Part shown: in pieces, positions 52,051 through 61,612 of the stretch
Layout: each line of letters opens with the position of its first letter
Numbering within the stretch: the stretch's first letter is position 1
Assembly: GCF_001282685.1 (NCBI RefSeq)
Contig: NZ_LN875035.1
Location: forward strand, 1,255,571 to 1,319,570
Origin: Niameybacter massiliensis
GTDB taxonomy: Bacteria; Bacillota; Clostridia; Lachnospirales; Cellulosilyticaceae
DNA length: 64,000 nucleotides
Reading direction: 5' to 3'
Position numbers and translations under genes: made by a program
The notes under the pieces: generated by a model
What the model was told of the DNA's origin: nothing
Database searches by the model: none
What the model saw: the letters and a program-made list of their open reading frames with translations, nothing else

Positions 52051-52944
52051 TTATATAGTATTTAAATCTTTATTAAAATAATCATTTTCAATTAACACTC
52101 TAATACCATTAGCTCTCTCATTTATACTTACAGGTCCAAAGACTACTTTGTTTTCGTAAAAATAGCATACACCAATTAAATAATCTATAATAAACTCTTC
52201 TATTGATTTAAACTCCTCGTTAATGAGGCTATAAAGTTCTTCTTTAAATCTATCAAACTCTTCTATACTTATTAAATCACACGTCAGTGCTTCCCTTAAT
52301 AATAAAATTGCTCGTTGAAGGTTAAAAGCAGCTATATGCTTTGAGCTTTTCTTATCTTTGATACTATCAAATTGTAGATGATTTTTCTTTAATATTTTTT
52401 CAAACCATTGATTTTGTTTTATATTAAATTCAGTAGTTGTAAAATTGTTTTGATCCATTAACTGTTGTACTGTTTCAAAGAGACCTTTTTTATCTTCTAT
52501 CTCCCAACTCGCTCCAAGTGAAGCAAGAATTGTTTCTTTTTCATCTTTACTTTCATAATCTCGTACTTCTAAGCAATTGATAAATCCTTTTTTACTTTTT
52601 TCTTCTTGATTATGTTTATCTATGTTAGCCTCAGTAATCGAATATAATGCGCCAACTTTAACTAAAAATTGAGTGGTTTTATCTGTACATTTAAAATGAA
52701 TATTTCTGTTGAGTGCTTTTTCATATGAAATAGAACTTGCTTTCCAAATAAATTTTACACACACTACAGCTATCCATCTTACACAATTAATAATAAGTAC
52801 AATTAAGAACACGCCAATAACTAGATTAATAAGTTTGTCTCCTCCAATAGCTGCAAAAAACGGTCTAACACAAAATAAAATTGCTACAATGATAGCTGAG
52901 AGGATTGTCCTCCCTACATGTTGTTTAAATGTTTTTCCATACAT
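52051..52944 (-). CDS. Membrane protein with DUF1266-like cytoplasmic domain
   Basis: I prefer the ATG at 52944 (297 aa), spaced 8 nt from AAAGGA; the ATG six bases earlier is too close. Two N-terminal membrane segments (TILSAIIVAILFCVRPFFAAIGG and INLVIGVFLIVLIINCVRWIAVV, approximate) are followed by a ~220-residue soluble domain. The segment ASLGASWEIEDKKGLFETVQQL and the later FNLQRAILLLREALTCDLIS resemble DUF1266 domains, whose role is unknown. It lies 41 nt before PNP, possibly cotranscribed. The family call is by pattern only. Confidence 0.6.
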   Translation of the reverse strand: MYGKTFKQHVGRTILSAIIVAILFCVRPFFAAIGGDKLINLVIGVFLIVLIINCVRWIAVVCVKFIWKASSISYEKALNRNIHFKCTDKTTQFLVKVGALYSITEANIDKHNQEEKSKKGFINCLEVRDYESKDEKETILASLGASWEIEDKKGLFETVQQLMDQNNFTTTEFNIKQNQWFEKILKKNHLQFDSIKDKKSSKHIAAFNLQRAILLLREALTCDLISIEEFDRFKEELYSLINEEFKSIEEFIIDYLIGVCYFYENKVVFGPVSINERANGIRVLIENDYFNKDLNTI

Positions 52945-53169
52945 ACTCATATTCCTTTCTATTCATCAATTAATAATAGGATTTATCTACTATTAATTTT
53001 ATTTATAGGTCTATTTATAATATACCCCTACAAATTATATACTCTAATACAATATTTTTAAATATTATTTTTTTACTTTTCAATATATCATTCTACATTA
53101 AAAATTTTTAGCCTTTTTACCACTTAACTTTTTTTCATAACTAAATTTTCAAATAAAATACCTTACAAA

Positions 53170-53205
53170 AAGCTCGTAAGTTATTATTTAATAACTTACG
53201 AGCTT
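53170..53205 (-). terminator. Terminator after the first MATE paralogue
   Basis: AAGCTCGTAAGTTATTA and TAATAACTTACGAGCTT form a near-continuous palindrome with A-rich and T-rich flanks. The 270-nt gap around it holds no gene. Confidence 0.85.
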
Positions 53206-53224
53206 ACTTTTATTACTTAGTCGA

Positions 53225-54583
53225 CTATATTCTTATTTCATCTTCTTTATCCATCTCCTGCTCTATCTTACGCATCTTCATAAAGTAGACGATAACAAGA
53301 GGTACAGCAGCGGCAATCCAAGCGGCAGGGTCCGCTAAACAAATTCCCACGAAGCCAATAACTGCTGGTAAAGTGTAAGCAACCACTGCACGTGCCACTA
53401 GCTCAAATACACCTGCCATCATCGGTATAAAGGATTCTCCCATACCTTGAAGTGCATTACGATAAACAAAGATAAGTCCTAGTGGTATAAAGAATGCTGC
53501 CGCATAGTTTAAGACTTGACTTGCATAACCTATTACCTCTTGGCTAGGATTCTCAAGGAATAAGCCTATAAGTGACTTTCCAAAAAGAAGTAATACACTA
53601 CTTGATAGTATACTGGTAATAATAGATATAAAAGTTATTGTCTTAACACCTTCACGAATACGATGATATAGTCCTGCACCTAGATTTTGTCCTACAAATG
53701 TAGCTGTGGACACGCCATATGTGACTAATGGCTGCATGACTAACTGAATGACCTTGGATGCCGCTATGTAAGCTGCCATAACACTTGATCCAAAAATATT
53801 GATGGCACTTTGAAGGGTCATAATTCCAATGGCTGTGATAGAAAACTGTAATGCCATAGGAAGTCCAATACAAAAATGTGTGCGGTAGTAACTTGCTGGC
53901 ACTTTGAAATCTTCTTTTTTGAGTTTTAATAAATGGAACTTCTTATAACTATAGACAAGACAAAGTATTGCTGCTAAACCTTGAGCGATATTGGTCGCAT
54001 GGGCCGCTCCTGCTACTCCCATATCAAAGTTTACAATAAAAACCAAGTCTAAAACAATGTTTACAACAGAAGCTAAAATCAAGAAATACAAAGGTGTTTT
54101 ACTATCCCCTAGCGCGCGTAAAATCCCTGCAGACATATTATAAAATGATTGTGTAAAAATCCCCGCATAGATAATCGTAATATACGTATCTGCATATCCA
54201 AATACATTCTCGGGTGTATTCATAAGCTTTAAAAGTGGTGTTTTTAAAGCTAGCATCACTATTGTTACTACAATGGTGAGAATGACTGTAAGTGTTATAT
54301 TACTCGCAATTGCTTTTTTTACACTATCCTCATCTTTTGCGCCAAACCGTTGAGCAACCATAACCGAAAACCCACTGGTCAGTCCCAATAAAAATCCATT
54401 AACCAAGAAGAACATCGAGCCTGTTGAGCCTACTGCTGCTAATGCCTCTTCTCCTAAAAATTTCCCTACAATGATGGTATCTACCATACTATAAAGTTGT
54501 TGAAAGACATTTCCAATAAGTAATGGGATTGAAAACCATATAAATAACTTAAAAGGCTTGCCTTGTGTCATATCATTTGTCAT
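53225..54583 (-). CDS. MATE-family efflux transporter, tandem paralogue A
   Basis: 452 residues, twelve membrane segments. MATE marks: FIWFSIPLLIGNVFQQLYSMVDTIIVGK start, GSTGSMFFLVNGFLLG, 'MSAGILRALGDSKTPLYFL' in the lobe linker, and YGVSTATFVGQNLGAG opening lobe 2. It is nearly identical to the protein encoded at 54817; the first ~85 residues are the same. AAGGAG lies upstream. Substrate unknown; likely cationic drugs or metabolites. Confidence 0.93.
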   Translation of the reverse strand: MTNDMTQGKPFKLFIWFSIPLLIGNVFQQLYSMVDTIIVGKFLGEEALAAVGSTGSMFFLVNGFLLGLTSGFSVMVAQRFGAKDEDSVKKAIASNITLTVILTIVVTIVMLALKTPLLKLMNTPENVFGYADTYITIIYAGIFTQSFYNMSAGILRALGDSKTPLYFLILASVVNIVLDLVFIVNFDMGVAGAAHATNIAQGLAAILCLVYSYKKFHLLKLKKEDFKVPASYYRTHFCIGLPMALQFSITAIGIMTLQSAINIFGSSVMAAYIAASKVIQLVMQPLVTYGVSTATFVGQNLGAGLYHRIREGVKTITFISIITSILSSSVLLLFGKSLIGLFLENPSQEVIGYASQVLNYAAAFFIPLGLIFVYRNALQGMGESFIPMMAGVFELVARAVVAYTLPAVIGFVGICLADPAAWIAAAVPLVIVYFMKMRKIEQEMDKEDEIRI

Positions 54584-54699
54584 ATTAATGCTCTCCTTAC
54601 TTTTTAAACATCCTTCATTATAATCTATTCCTTGTCTTTTGACGATATAAATTTCTCTTTAAATCATTCCATTAAGTATATTCTACTTAAAGTTTACAA

Positions 54700-54742
54700 A
54701 AAAAATTCCTCCACATCTATTTCATTATGTGGAAGAATTTTT
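54700..54742 (-). terminator. Terminator between the two MATE paralogues
   Basis: AAAAATTCCTCCACAT and ATGTGGAAGAATTTTT pair with one mismatch; the minus-strand tail is T-rich. The two pumps therefore have separate transcripts. Confidence 0.85.
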
Positions 54743-54816
54743 CTTATTTTTTATTTAGGTCTTCTATCCTTAGGATATCTTGTTATGTCTTTAAAATAAT
54801 TGATTAATAGCTAAGA

Positions 54817-56178
54817 CTATAATATTTTTGTATTACCCTCTACAGCCATTCTCTGCTCTACTTTACGCATTTTAATAAAGTAAACAATGATAAGTGGTGT
54901 GGCTGCTGCAATCCATGCTGCCGGGTCTGCTAAACAGATCCCTGTAAAGCCAATAAGAGTTGGCAATGTGTAGGCAACAACTGCACGAGCTACCAGTTCA
55001 AGCATCCCCGCCATCATCGGTATAAAGGACTGTCCCATGGCTTGAAGGGCATTTCGGTAAACGAAAATAAGTCCTAAAGGTATAAAGAATATCCCTGCAT
55101 AGTTTAAAACTTGAGTTGCATAACCTATTACTTCTTGACTAGGGTTGTCAAGGAAGAATGCTACAAGTGTTTTACCAAAAATAAATAGTACGGCACTTGC
55201 TAGTATACTTGTACCAATAGATATAAAGGTAATCGTTCTGACCCCTTCACGAATACGATGATATAATCCTGCTCCTAGATTTTGTCCTACGAATGTTGCT
55301 GTAGATACACCATAAGTTACTACTGGTTGCATAACGAGCTGAATAACTTTGGATGCTGCTGTATAGGCAGCCATAACACTTGATCCAAAAATATTAATCG
55401 CACTCTGAAGTGTCATAACCCCAATGGCTGTAATAGAAAACTGTAATGCCATTGGAAGTCCAATACAAAAATGTGTACGGTAGTAACTTGCCGGTACTTT
55501 AAAATCTTCTTTTTTGAGTTTTAATAAATGGAATTTTCTATAACTATAAACAAGACAGAGTACTGCTGCTAACCCTTGAGCGATATTCGTTGCATAAGCT
55601 GCGCCTGCTACACCCATATCTAAATTCACAATAAATACTAAGTCTAATACAATATTTACTATAGAAGCTATAATAAGGAAATAAAGTGGTGTTTTACTAT
55701 CACCTAAGGCACGTAAAATCCCTGCAGACATGTTATAAAATGCCTGAGTAAAGATTCCCGCATAAATAATCGTAATATATGTATTTGCATAGTTAAAAAC
55801 ATTATCTGGTGTATTCATAAGCTTTAAAAGTGGTGTTTTTAACAAAAGCATAACCACTGTCACGATAAAGGTTACAATTACAGTCAATGTAATATTACTA
55901 GCAATGGCTTTTTTTACACTCTCTTCATCCTTGGCACCAAACCGTTGAGCAACCATAACGGAGAACCCACTGGTAAGTCCTAATAAAAAGCCATTAACTA
56001 AGAAGAACATAGACCCTGTTGAGCCTACTGCTGCTAGCGCTTCTTCTCCTAAGAATTTCCCTACAATAATGGTATCTACCATACTGTAAAGTTGTTGAAA
56101 GACATTTCCAATAAGTAATGGGATTGAAAACCATATAAATAACTTAAAAGGCTTGCCTTGTGTCATATCATTTGTCAT
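54817..56178 (-). CDS. MATE-family efflux transporter, tandem paralogue B
   Basis: 453 residues, same architecture and motifs as paralogue A, with differences concentrated in membrane segments 3, 8-9 and the C-terminus (ending VEGNTKIL instead of KEDEIRI). The upstream ribosome site region is also conserved between the two copies, so duplication included the translation start. Each copy has its own terminator. Different substrate ranges or dosage are possible. Confidence 0.93.
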   Translation of the reverse strand: MTNDMTQGKPFKLFIWFSIPLLIGNVFQQLYSMVDTIIVGKFLGEEALAAVGSTGSMFFLVNGFLLGLTSGFSVMVAQRFGAKDEESVKKAIASNITLTVIVTFIVTVVMLLLKTPLLKLMNTPDNVFNYANTYITIIYAGIFTQAFYNMSAGILRALGDSKTPLYFLIIASIVNIVLDLVFIVNLDMGVAGAAYATNIAQGLAAVLCLVYSYRKFHLLKLKKEDFKVPASYYRTHFCIGLPMALQFSITAIGVMTLQSAINIFGSSVMAAYTAASKVIQLVMQPVVTYGVSTATFVGQNLGAGLYHRIREGVRTITFISIGTSILASAVLFIFGKTLVAFFLDNPSQEVIGYATQVLNYAGIFFIPLGLIFVYRNALQAMGQSFIPMMAGMLELVARAVVAYTLPTLIGFTGICLADPAAWIAAATPLIIVYFIKMRKVEQRMAVEGNTKIL

Positions 56179-56256
56179 ATTAATACTCTCCTTACTTTTT
56201 TAAACCATCCTACATTATAGCCCATTCATTATCTTTTGGCGATGTCTTTTCTTATA

Positions 56257-56391
56257 CTATTCTTGTACAAAATATTTTTTTATTTCAACTTCTTTATAAT
56301 GTGCTGCTAATTTTACTAACGCTTCTCCTATCTCCTCAAGTTCCCCTTCCACCTCTTTACTTTTAATGAATCTTATTAGTATATATTCTGC
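56257..56391 (-). pseudogene. Possible C-terminal gene remnant
   Basis: In the 345-bp gap before the PHP gene, a 44-codon minus-strand stretch ends in TAG and reads coherently (for example SKEVEGELEEIGEALVKLAAHYKEVEI), an amphipathic helical pattern. It has no start codon and is bounded upstream by TGA. It may be the tail of a lost gene (such as a regulator); the family is not recognised. The rest of the gap is AT-rich promoter-like sequence. Confidence 0.35.
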
Positions 56392-56523
56392 TCACTCATA
56401 TAAAATACTTGTACTTTAGTTTAAAACAATTATACTTAACTTATACTTTACTCAAACTTTATACATTCAAAATGCTATTATAAGATACTTAAAATTATCC
56501 ATTAAAATAGAGAGGGAATCTAT

Positions 56524-57240
56524 ATGAACATTGAGCAACTCAAAGAATTAACCAAAGCCTATCCATACAAAGTTGAACTCCATGCCCATACATCACCTGT
56601 AAGTCCATGTAGTGAAGTGTCACCCAAACAATTAGTTGAATGCTATAAAAATAAAGGATATGATGCCGTAGTCATCACTAATCACTTAATCGCTGAGTTA
56701 CTCACTAGCGAAGACCTGGAACAACATCTTTCCTACTATTTGAAAGATTATCAAGAAGCAAGGTCTGAAGGTGAAAAATTAGGGTTAAATGTTTTACTAG
56801 GACTTGAAATACGTTTCCCTGAAAACGAAAACGACTATCTCGTATATGGCATTGATGAACGAGATGTAGCAAAAGCCATTACTTATTTAAAAAGCGACTA
56901 TAAAACTTTCTATAAAAACTTTAAAAATGATAAAAATCTCATTATACAAGCTCATCCCTTTAGAGATGGCATCAAGCTTCAAGATGCCGACTACGTGGAT
57001 GGAGTAGAAACCTTCAACTGCCATCCACATCACAATTCTGGTATCGCACTTGCTACCAGATACGCTAAAGAACACCCTCATTTTATTGAGACCGCTGGAA
57101 CAGATTTTCATCATTTAGGCCATGAAGGTGCAGGAGCTATGCTTTTTAAAGCGCTCCCAAAAGACTCCTTTGAACTTGTAGAACTTTTAAAATCAAGAGA
57201 TTATTTATTTAATGTAAGCGGCAGTATTGTATTACCTTAA
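56524..57240 (+). CDS. PHP-domain phosphoesterase-like protein
   Basis: 238 residues with PHP metal-binding motifs: VELHAHTSPVSPCSEVSP (HxH and further ligands), VVITNHL, LGLEIRF (Glu), IIQAHPF (His), ETFNCH, and GTDFHHLGHEG (Asp-x-His). PHP proteins are trinuclear metal phosphoesterases acting on histidinol phosphate, nucleotides or DNA ends. AGAGAGGG precedes the ATG. It stands alone, so the substrate cannot be inferred from context. Confidence 0.9.
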   Translation: MNIEQLKELTKAYPYKVELHAHTSPVSPCSEVSPKQLVECYKNKGYDAVVITNHLIAELLTSEDLEQHLSYYLKDYQEARSEGEKLGLNVLLGLEIRFPENENDYLVYGIDERDVAKAITYLKSDYKTFYKNFKNDKNLIIQAHPFRDGIKLQDADYVDGVETFNCHPHHNSGIALATRYAKEHPHFIETAGTDFHHLGHEGAGAMLFKALPKDSFELVELLKSRDYLFNVSGSIVLP

Positions 57241-57262
57241 CGATATTTAGATGACTTACAAA

Positions 57263-57310
57263 AATCCCCCACGGATTTCTAACATAATTGTTACAAATTC
57301 GTGGGGGATT
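57263..57310. terminator. Bidirectional terminator
   Basis: AATCCCCCACGGATTT pairs with AAATTCGTGGGGGATT (57295-57310) over 16 bp with one G-U, between convergent genes. Confidence 0.87.
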
Positions 57311-57320
57311 CCTCATTTCA

Positions 57321-57968
57321 TTATACTGTTTTACATGCTTCTATAGCTTCAATAATTGTACTTAATGTACAGAAATCTTTATCTATGCTCTTCTTAATCT
57401 TTTTTAATCCTTCAATTAATACTTCTTCATCAAATTTCTCTAATAAACGCATAAGGCTAATTGAGCTAATTTTACCATCTTTTGTATCTAATACTCTTGC
57501 AAACTTTACAAATTCATTTTTAAGAAGTCCTTCAACAGCTTTTTTAAGTTCTAGACTAATTGCTAATTCTGGCATTTCATCAAATACTTTAACATCTTGA
57601 TTTGCTAACTCTAGATTTACAGCTTTGCTCATATCAGTTGATACAAAAATTACATTTTTAAAAGTTGCACCTTCAAAATCTACACCTTCTAAGTTAACTG
57701 AATCAAAAAGCGTGTTTTCAAATTTAACTTGTCTGAAGCTGGATTTTTTTAAATTAGCAGCTACAATTTCTGCTGAGTCAAATGTACACTCTGAAAAGTT
57801 ACATGCCTTAAATTGCGCCCCTCTAAAACTTGTCTCATCAAAATTAGAAGATGAAAAATCACAACCGAAACAATTACTTCTTCTTAAATCTTTTGACTTA
57901 AAGTCCATATTTGTTTTCTTTCTATTACTATACTTAATTTGATCATTTAATCTTTTACTAATAGCCAT
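57321..57968 (-). CDS. Pentapeptide-repeat protein
   Basis: 215 residues. Residues ~20-115 follow the A(D/N)LXX periodicity with phenylalanine or leucine at the centre of each pentad (SNFDETSFRGAQFKACNFSECTF, AANLKKSSFRQVKF), forming a right-handed beta-helix. The C-terminal ~95 residues are a separate helical region with repeated Leu/Glu/Lys. Some relatives mimic DNA and protect gyrase from quinolones (Qnr/MfpA), but the short repeat block and extra domain do not allow that assignment. AGGAG precedes the ATG. Confidence 0.87.
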   Translation of the reverse strand: MAISKRLNDQIKYSNRKKTNMDFKSKDLRRSNCFGCDFSSSNFDETSFRGAQFKACNFSECTFDSAEIVAANLKKSSFRQVKFENTLFDSVNLEGVDFEGATFKNVIFVSTDMSKAVNLELANQDVKVFDEMPELAISLELKKAVEGLLKNEFVKFARVLDTKDGKISSISLMRLLEKFDEEVLIEGLKKIKKSIDKDFCTLSTIIEAIEACKTV

Positions 57969-58027
57969 TTTTTTCTCCTATTGGAGCAACTGTATTTCAG
58001 TTCGCTCTTAGATTTCTTCTGCAATAT

Positions 58028-58063
58028 AAAAAACTCTTATACCAAAAGATATAAGAGTTTTTT
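58028..58063 (-). terminator. Terminator of the rRNA-modification operon
   Basis: AAAAAACTCTTATA and TATAAGAGTTTTTT form a 14-bp stem (58028-58041, 58050-58063), about 100 nt past the pseudouridine synthase stop. Confidence 0.87.
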
Positions 58064-58165
58064 ATCACATCACTTTTCTTTTCTATCTATTAGAGTATCA
58101 CACGTATAGTGTAATAGCAATTAATAATTCTTTCTATTACAAATTGTCCTATTCTATCAATTAGT

Positions 58166-58858
58166 CTATCTGCTACTACTGAGCATTTTCAATTCTTCTA
58201 ATTCCATTTTTGTCAGCATTCTCCAGCTTCCATAGGCCAAATCTTCTATTCCTATATGCAGAATACGTACACGCTCTAGTCGTACCACCGTATAGCCAAA
58301 AGCCTTACTCATTTTACGTATTTGTCTATTAAGGCCTTGGGTCATGATGATACTAAAGGTATCTTCTGTAATCGCTCTTACTTTACAAGGTCTTGTTTTG
58401 ACTCCTTTAAGCATTACCCCTTCAGACATGCCTTTTACAAAGGCTTCATCAAAGGCTCTATCTACCTTTACAATGTATTCCTTCTCATGAATATTTTCTG
58501 AGTCTAAAATTTCATTGGCTAAGTCACCATCATTGGTTAATAGAATTAAGCCCTGAGAATCCTTGTCTAGCCTGCCTACAGGAAATATATACTCTGGATA
58601 ATTGACAAAACTTATAATATTATCCTTTACATCTGGGTCTGCTGTACAAGTAATCCCTACTGGCTTGTTTAATAAAATATACACTTTGTCTCTTGCAACA
58701 ATCAATTCGTGATCAATACGTATCTCATCCTCTTCTTCTACCCATTGCCCCGGAATACATAGTTGATTATTGACAAGTACTCGTTTTGCTTCTATAAGTG
58801 CATGAGCCTGTTTTCTTGAGCAAATCCCTTTATTACTTAACAACTTGTTAATTCGCAT
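58166..58858 (-). CDS. RluF/RluB-type rRNA pseudouridine synthase
   Basis: The ATG at 58858 (230 aa) overlaps the end of the methyltransferase gene by 11 nt, suggesting coupled translation; a TTG further up is less likely. An N-terminal S4 RNA-binding domain (MRINKLLSNKGICSRKQAHALIEAKRVLVN) precedes the RsuA-family catalytic domain with the motif VGRLDKDSQGLILLTND (Asp nucleophile) and NRQIRKMSKAFGYTVVRLER. These enzymes modify U in 23S rRNA helices (RluF: U2604; RluB: U2605). The RluF-like group fits best. Confidence 0.9.
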   Translation of the reverse strand: MRINKLLSNKGICSRKQAHALIEAKRVLVNNQLCIPGQWVEEEDEIRIDHELIVARDKVYILLNKPVGITCTADPDVKDNIISFVNYPEYIFPVGRLDKDSQGLILLTNDGDLANEILDSENIHEKEYIVKVDRAFDEAFVKGMSEGVMLKGVKTRPCKVRAITEDTFSIIMTQGLNRQIRKMSKAFGYTVVRLERVRILHIGIEDLAYGSWRMLTKMELEELKMLSSSR

Positions 58859-60050
58859 AGCACTTTTTAATAAATACAACCTTTAGGTAGTTACCTTCTT
58901 TAAAGGTCTCTAGTGTCTTGAAGTCTTCTGGTAAAGAAAATGTTTCTAACAACTCGTATCTACATTCACTTTCTTTAAAAGCTTGGTTAATAAACTCTTT
59001 AAACTTATTCATATCAAATAAGTTACAGTTAGTAGATGCTACAATAATCCCATTTGTCTCAGTGATAGCAATAGCCTCTTTTAAGAGATTTTTATAATCC
59101 TTTGACGCACTAAAAGTGAATTTTTTAGATCTTGCAAAGCTTGGTGGGTCTAAAATAACCATATCAAATTTCAATTGTTTCTTCACTGCATATTTAAAAT
59201 ATTTGAAGACATCTTCTACAATAATATGATGCTCTGTATAGTCAATACCGTTGACTTCAAACTGTTCTCTTGTCTTACTTAAACTTCTATTGGCAAGGTC
59301 AACACTTGTTGTCTTGGCACCACCTAGTGCTGCAAATATGGAGAATGCACCTGTATAGGAGAAAGTATTAAGTACACTTTTCCCTTTAGCATATTTATCT
59401 CTTATTAACTTTCTTACAGGGCGTTGATCTAAAAATACACCTACCATTGCACCATCATTGAGATAAACAGCAAAGTTTACATCATTTTCTTTCACAATAA
59501 GTGGAAACTCAGGTTCCTCTCCCCATACAAAATCATTTTCTTCTATATATTGTCCACCTTCATTGAAACGTTTCTTCTGATAGATTGCTTTTGGGTTTCC
59601 TACTTTGATTAAAGTCTCTATAATCATTTCTTTAAAAGTATAAATGCCCTCATTGTACCAACTTACTACGTAGTAACCGTCATAATAATCAATAATCAAC
59701 CCACCTATGCCATCGCCTTCTCCATTAAAGACGCGAAAAGCTGTTGTTGAAGGATCTTGGTACAATGCTTTTCTAAGTTCAAAAGCTGTCGCTAATTTAT
59801 GCTCAAAAAAGTCTTCATCAATTATTTCATTTTCTTTATAAGAAAGTACCCATCCATATCCTTTATTTTGTTTGCCATAGTAACCCTTTGCAAGAAACTT
59901 ATTTTTCTCATCATATAAGTTAACGAGAACTACATCTTCTTTAAGCTGATTGATATTTATAATAGCTTCTTTTGCTATAAGAGGATTACCTCTTTGAATT
60001 GCCTTAACAAAGTTTGCCTTAATTTTTATTGGTGTCTCTCTTCTCATCAT
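58848..60050 (-). CDS. Class I SAM-dependent rRNA methyltransferase (RlmI/YwbD-like)
   Basis: About 400 residues from the ATG pair at 60050/60047, preceded by AAAAAGGATG; the frame extends 72 bases upstream without a ribosome site. An N-terminal PUA-like domain is followed by the Rossmann fold: motif I LNTFSYTGAFSIFAALGGA, the acidic loop SVDLANRSL, and motif IV DMVILDPPSFARSK. RlmI methylates a cytosine in 23S rRNA; this family member may do likewise, though the target base is unproven. Coupled to the pseudouridine synthase gene downstream. Confidence 0.9.
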   Translation of the reverse strand: MMRRETPIKIKANFVKAIQRGNPLIAKEAIININQLKEDVVLVNLYDEKNKFLAKGYYGKQNKGYGWVLSYKENEIIDEDFFEHKLATAFELRKALYQDPSTTAFRVFNGEGDGIGGLIIDYYDGYYVVSWYNEGIYTFKEMIIETLIKVGNPKAIYQKKRFNEGGQYIEENDFVWGEEPEFPLIVKENDVNFAVYLNDGAMVGVFLDQRPVRKLIRDKYAKGKSVLNTFSYTGAFSIFAALGGAKTTSVDLANRSLSKTREQFEVNGIDYTEHHIIVEDVFKYFKYAVKKQLKFDMVILDPPSFARSKKFTFSASKDYKNLLKEAIAITETNGIIVASTNCNLFDMNKFKEFINQAFKESECRYELLETFSLPEDFKTLETFKEGNYLKVVFIKKCYAN

Positions 60051-60132
60051 GTCATCCTTTTTACTTGGTAAATTATTATCTACACTATTTATTGCCCTTA
60101 TTATATCATAAAATACACCCATAAAACGTCAA

Positions 60133-60171
60133 AATCCTCGCAACACTCATCATATGAGCCTTACGAGGATT
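60133..60171 (-). terminator. Terminator after the 8-oxoguanine deaminase gene
   Basis: AATCCTCG...CTCAT and ATGAG...CGAGGATT pair around an internal loop (60133-60171), just downstream of the deaminase stop on the minus strand. Confidence 0.7.
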
Positions 60172-60199
60172 AAATAGCTTATTATTTTTTATAAAGATT

Positions 60200-61588
60200 T
60201 TATTGTTCCCAAATATGTGGATGAGGTTTTCTAAGTACACGGTTGCATACTTCCTCACCTTCTTGGAATAATTGTTTCTCATCTACTTTTGTTAAGCGGC
60301 CTTCTTTAACTACCACTTCACCATTGACCATAGTCATCCATACAGAACCTGTTACACCACCTCTTGGTAGAAGGTTCTTAGGATCATGAATGAGTCCTGT
60401 CATTTCTAATCCACTGATGTCTACCATAAATAAGTCCGCACCTTTTGAGACTTCAAGTGTACCTAAGTCATCTCTTCCTAATGTTTTTGCACCATTAACA
60501 GTTGCAATCTTTAGCATTTCATAAGGTGTTAAGCAAGTACCTCTTTCTTTAGAGTAGTACGCCTGCATTAAATAAGAAAGACGTAGCGCATCTAATAAGT
60601 TAGAACTGTCATTTGTAGCTGAGCCGTCACATCCTAAACTGATTAAAACATCTTTTTCTTTCATAGCTTTCATATCTAAAATAGGGAATCCACCTAATAC
60701 GGCTGGTGTTGGACAGTGACTTACACCTGTACCTGTACGACCTAGTACTTCATATTCATCTGGTGTAAGTTCCCAACCATGTGCAATCCAAACATCTTTA
60801 CCTACAAAGCCAATGTCTTCGCACCATGCAAGAGTACGTTTGCCATGTCTTTCTTCAATCCCTGCACATTCTCCCTCACCTAAATGGGTATGTAGACGCA
60901 CACCTAATTTTCTTGCCAGCTCTGCAGATTTGATAAAGGTCTCTTCGTAGCAGTTAATAGGTTGACATGGTGCAATAACAATTTGCTTCATAGAGTATGG
61001 ATTTGGATCATGATACGTTTCAACCAGTCTCTCACAATCTTGTAAGAACTCCTCGGTTGTCTCTACCATCTCTGCTGGAATAGAGCTCCCCTCTTCTCTT
61101 GGTAGAGTATTCGCTCCTCTACCTGCATGATAACGAATTCCTAATAACTCAGCTGCTTCCATTTGTCTATCTACAGGACGTTTACCTGTCTTTTGTGTAT
61201 AACAATATTGATGGTCAAAGGCACATGTACACCCATGCTTTAATAAATCTGCCATCGCTGTAATGGATGCATAGTAAATTACATCATCATCTATTTCTTT
61301 AAAAATACGATAAATTTTATCAATCCAGTCCATAACCATTAAGTTTGGATAGTCTATCGTCATTAAGTTTCTTACAAAAGTTTGGAAGAAATGATGATGG
61401 GTATTTATCATCCCAGGATAAATAATTTTATCTGTTGCATCAATAATTTCTGCATCATCTGCTTGAAGGTCTTTTCCTATTTTTACGATAGCTGGTCCAT
61501 CTATTAATATATCACTATGATAAAATACATTGTCCCCTGCATCACAAGTTACAATTGCATATGCATTTTTAATTAACTTTTTTGCCAT
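60200..61588 (-). CDS. 8-oxoguanine deaminase-like amidohydrolase
   Basis: 462 residues of the cytosine/guanine deaminase branch of amidohydrolases. Metal ligands: GMINTHHHF (HxH), LHTHLGEG (His), AHGWELT (His, with Glu nearby) and GCDGSATND (Asp). GMINTHHHFFQTFVRN and NGAKTLGRDDLG are typical of AtzB/8-oxoguanine or isoxanthopterin deaminases, which act on the 2-amino group of purine or pterin analogues. It lies 25 nt after a BMP-type permease gene, so it likely deaminates a base or nucleoside brought in by that importer. AGGTGG precedes the ATG. Final reaction assignment is inference. Confidence 0.85.
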   Translation of the reverse strand: MAKKLIKNAYAIVTCDAGDNVFYHSDILIDGPAIVKIGKDLQADDAEIIDATDKIIYPGMINTHHHFFQTFVRNLMTIDYPNLMVMDWIDKIYRIFKEIDDDVIYYASITAMADLLKHGCTCAFDHQYCYTQKTGKRPVDRQMEAAELLGIRYHAGRGANTLPREEGSSIPAEMVETTEEFLQDCERLVETYHDPNPYSMKQIVIAPCQPINCYEETFIKSAELARKLGVRLHTHLGEGECAGIEERHGKRTLAWCEDIGFVGKDVWIAHGWELTPDEYEVLGRTGTGVSHCPTPAVLGGFPILDMKAMKEKDVLISLGCDGSATNDSSNLLDALRLSYLMQAYYSKERGTCLTPYEMLKIATVNGAKTLGRDDLGTLEVSKGADLFMVDISGLEMTGLIHDPKNLLPRGGVTGSVWMTMVNGEVVVKEGRLTKVDEKQLFQEGEEVCNRVLRKPHPHIWEQ

Positions 61589-61612
61589 TTAAATTTCCAC
61601 CTCTTCTATTAT

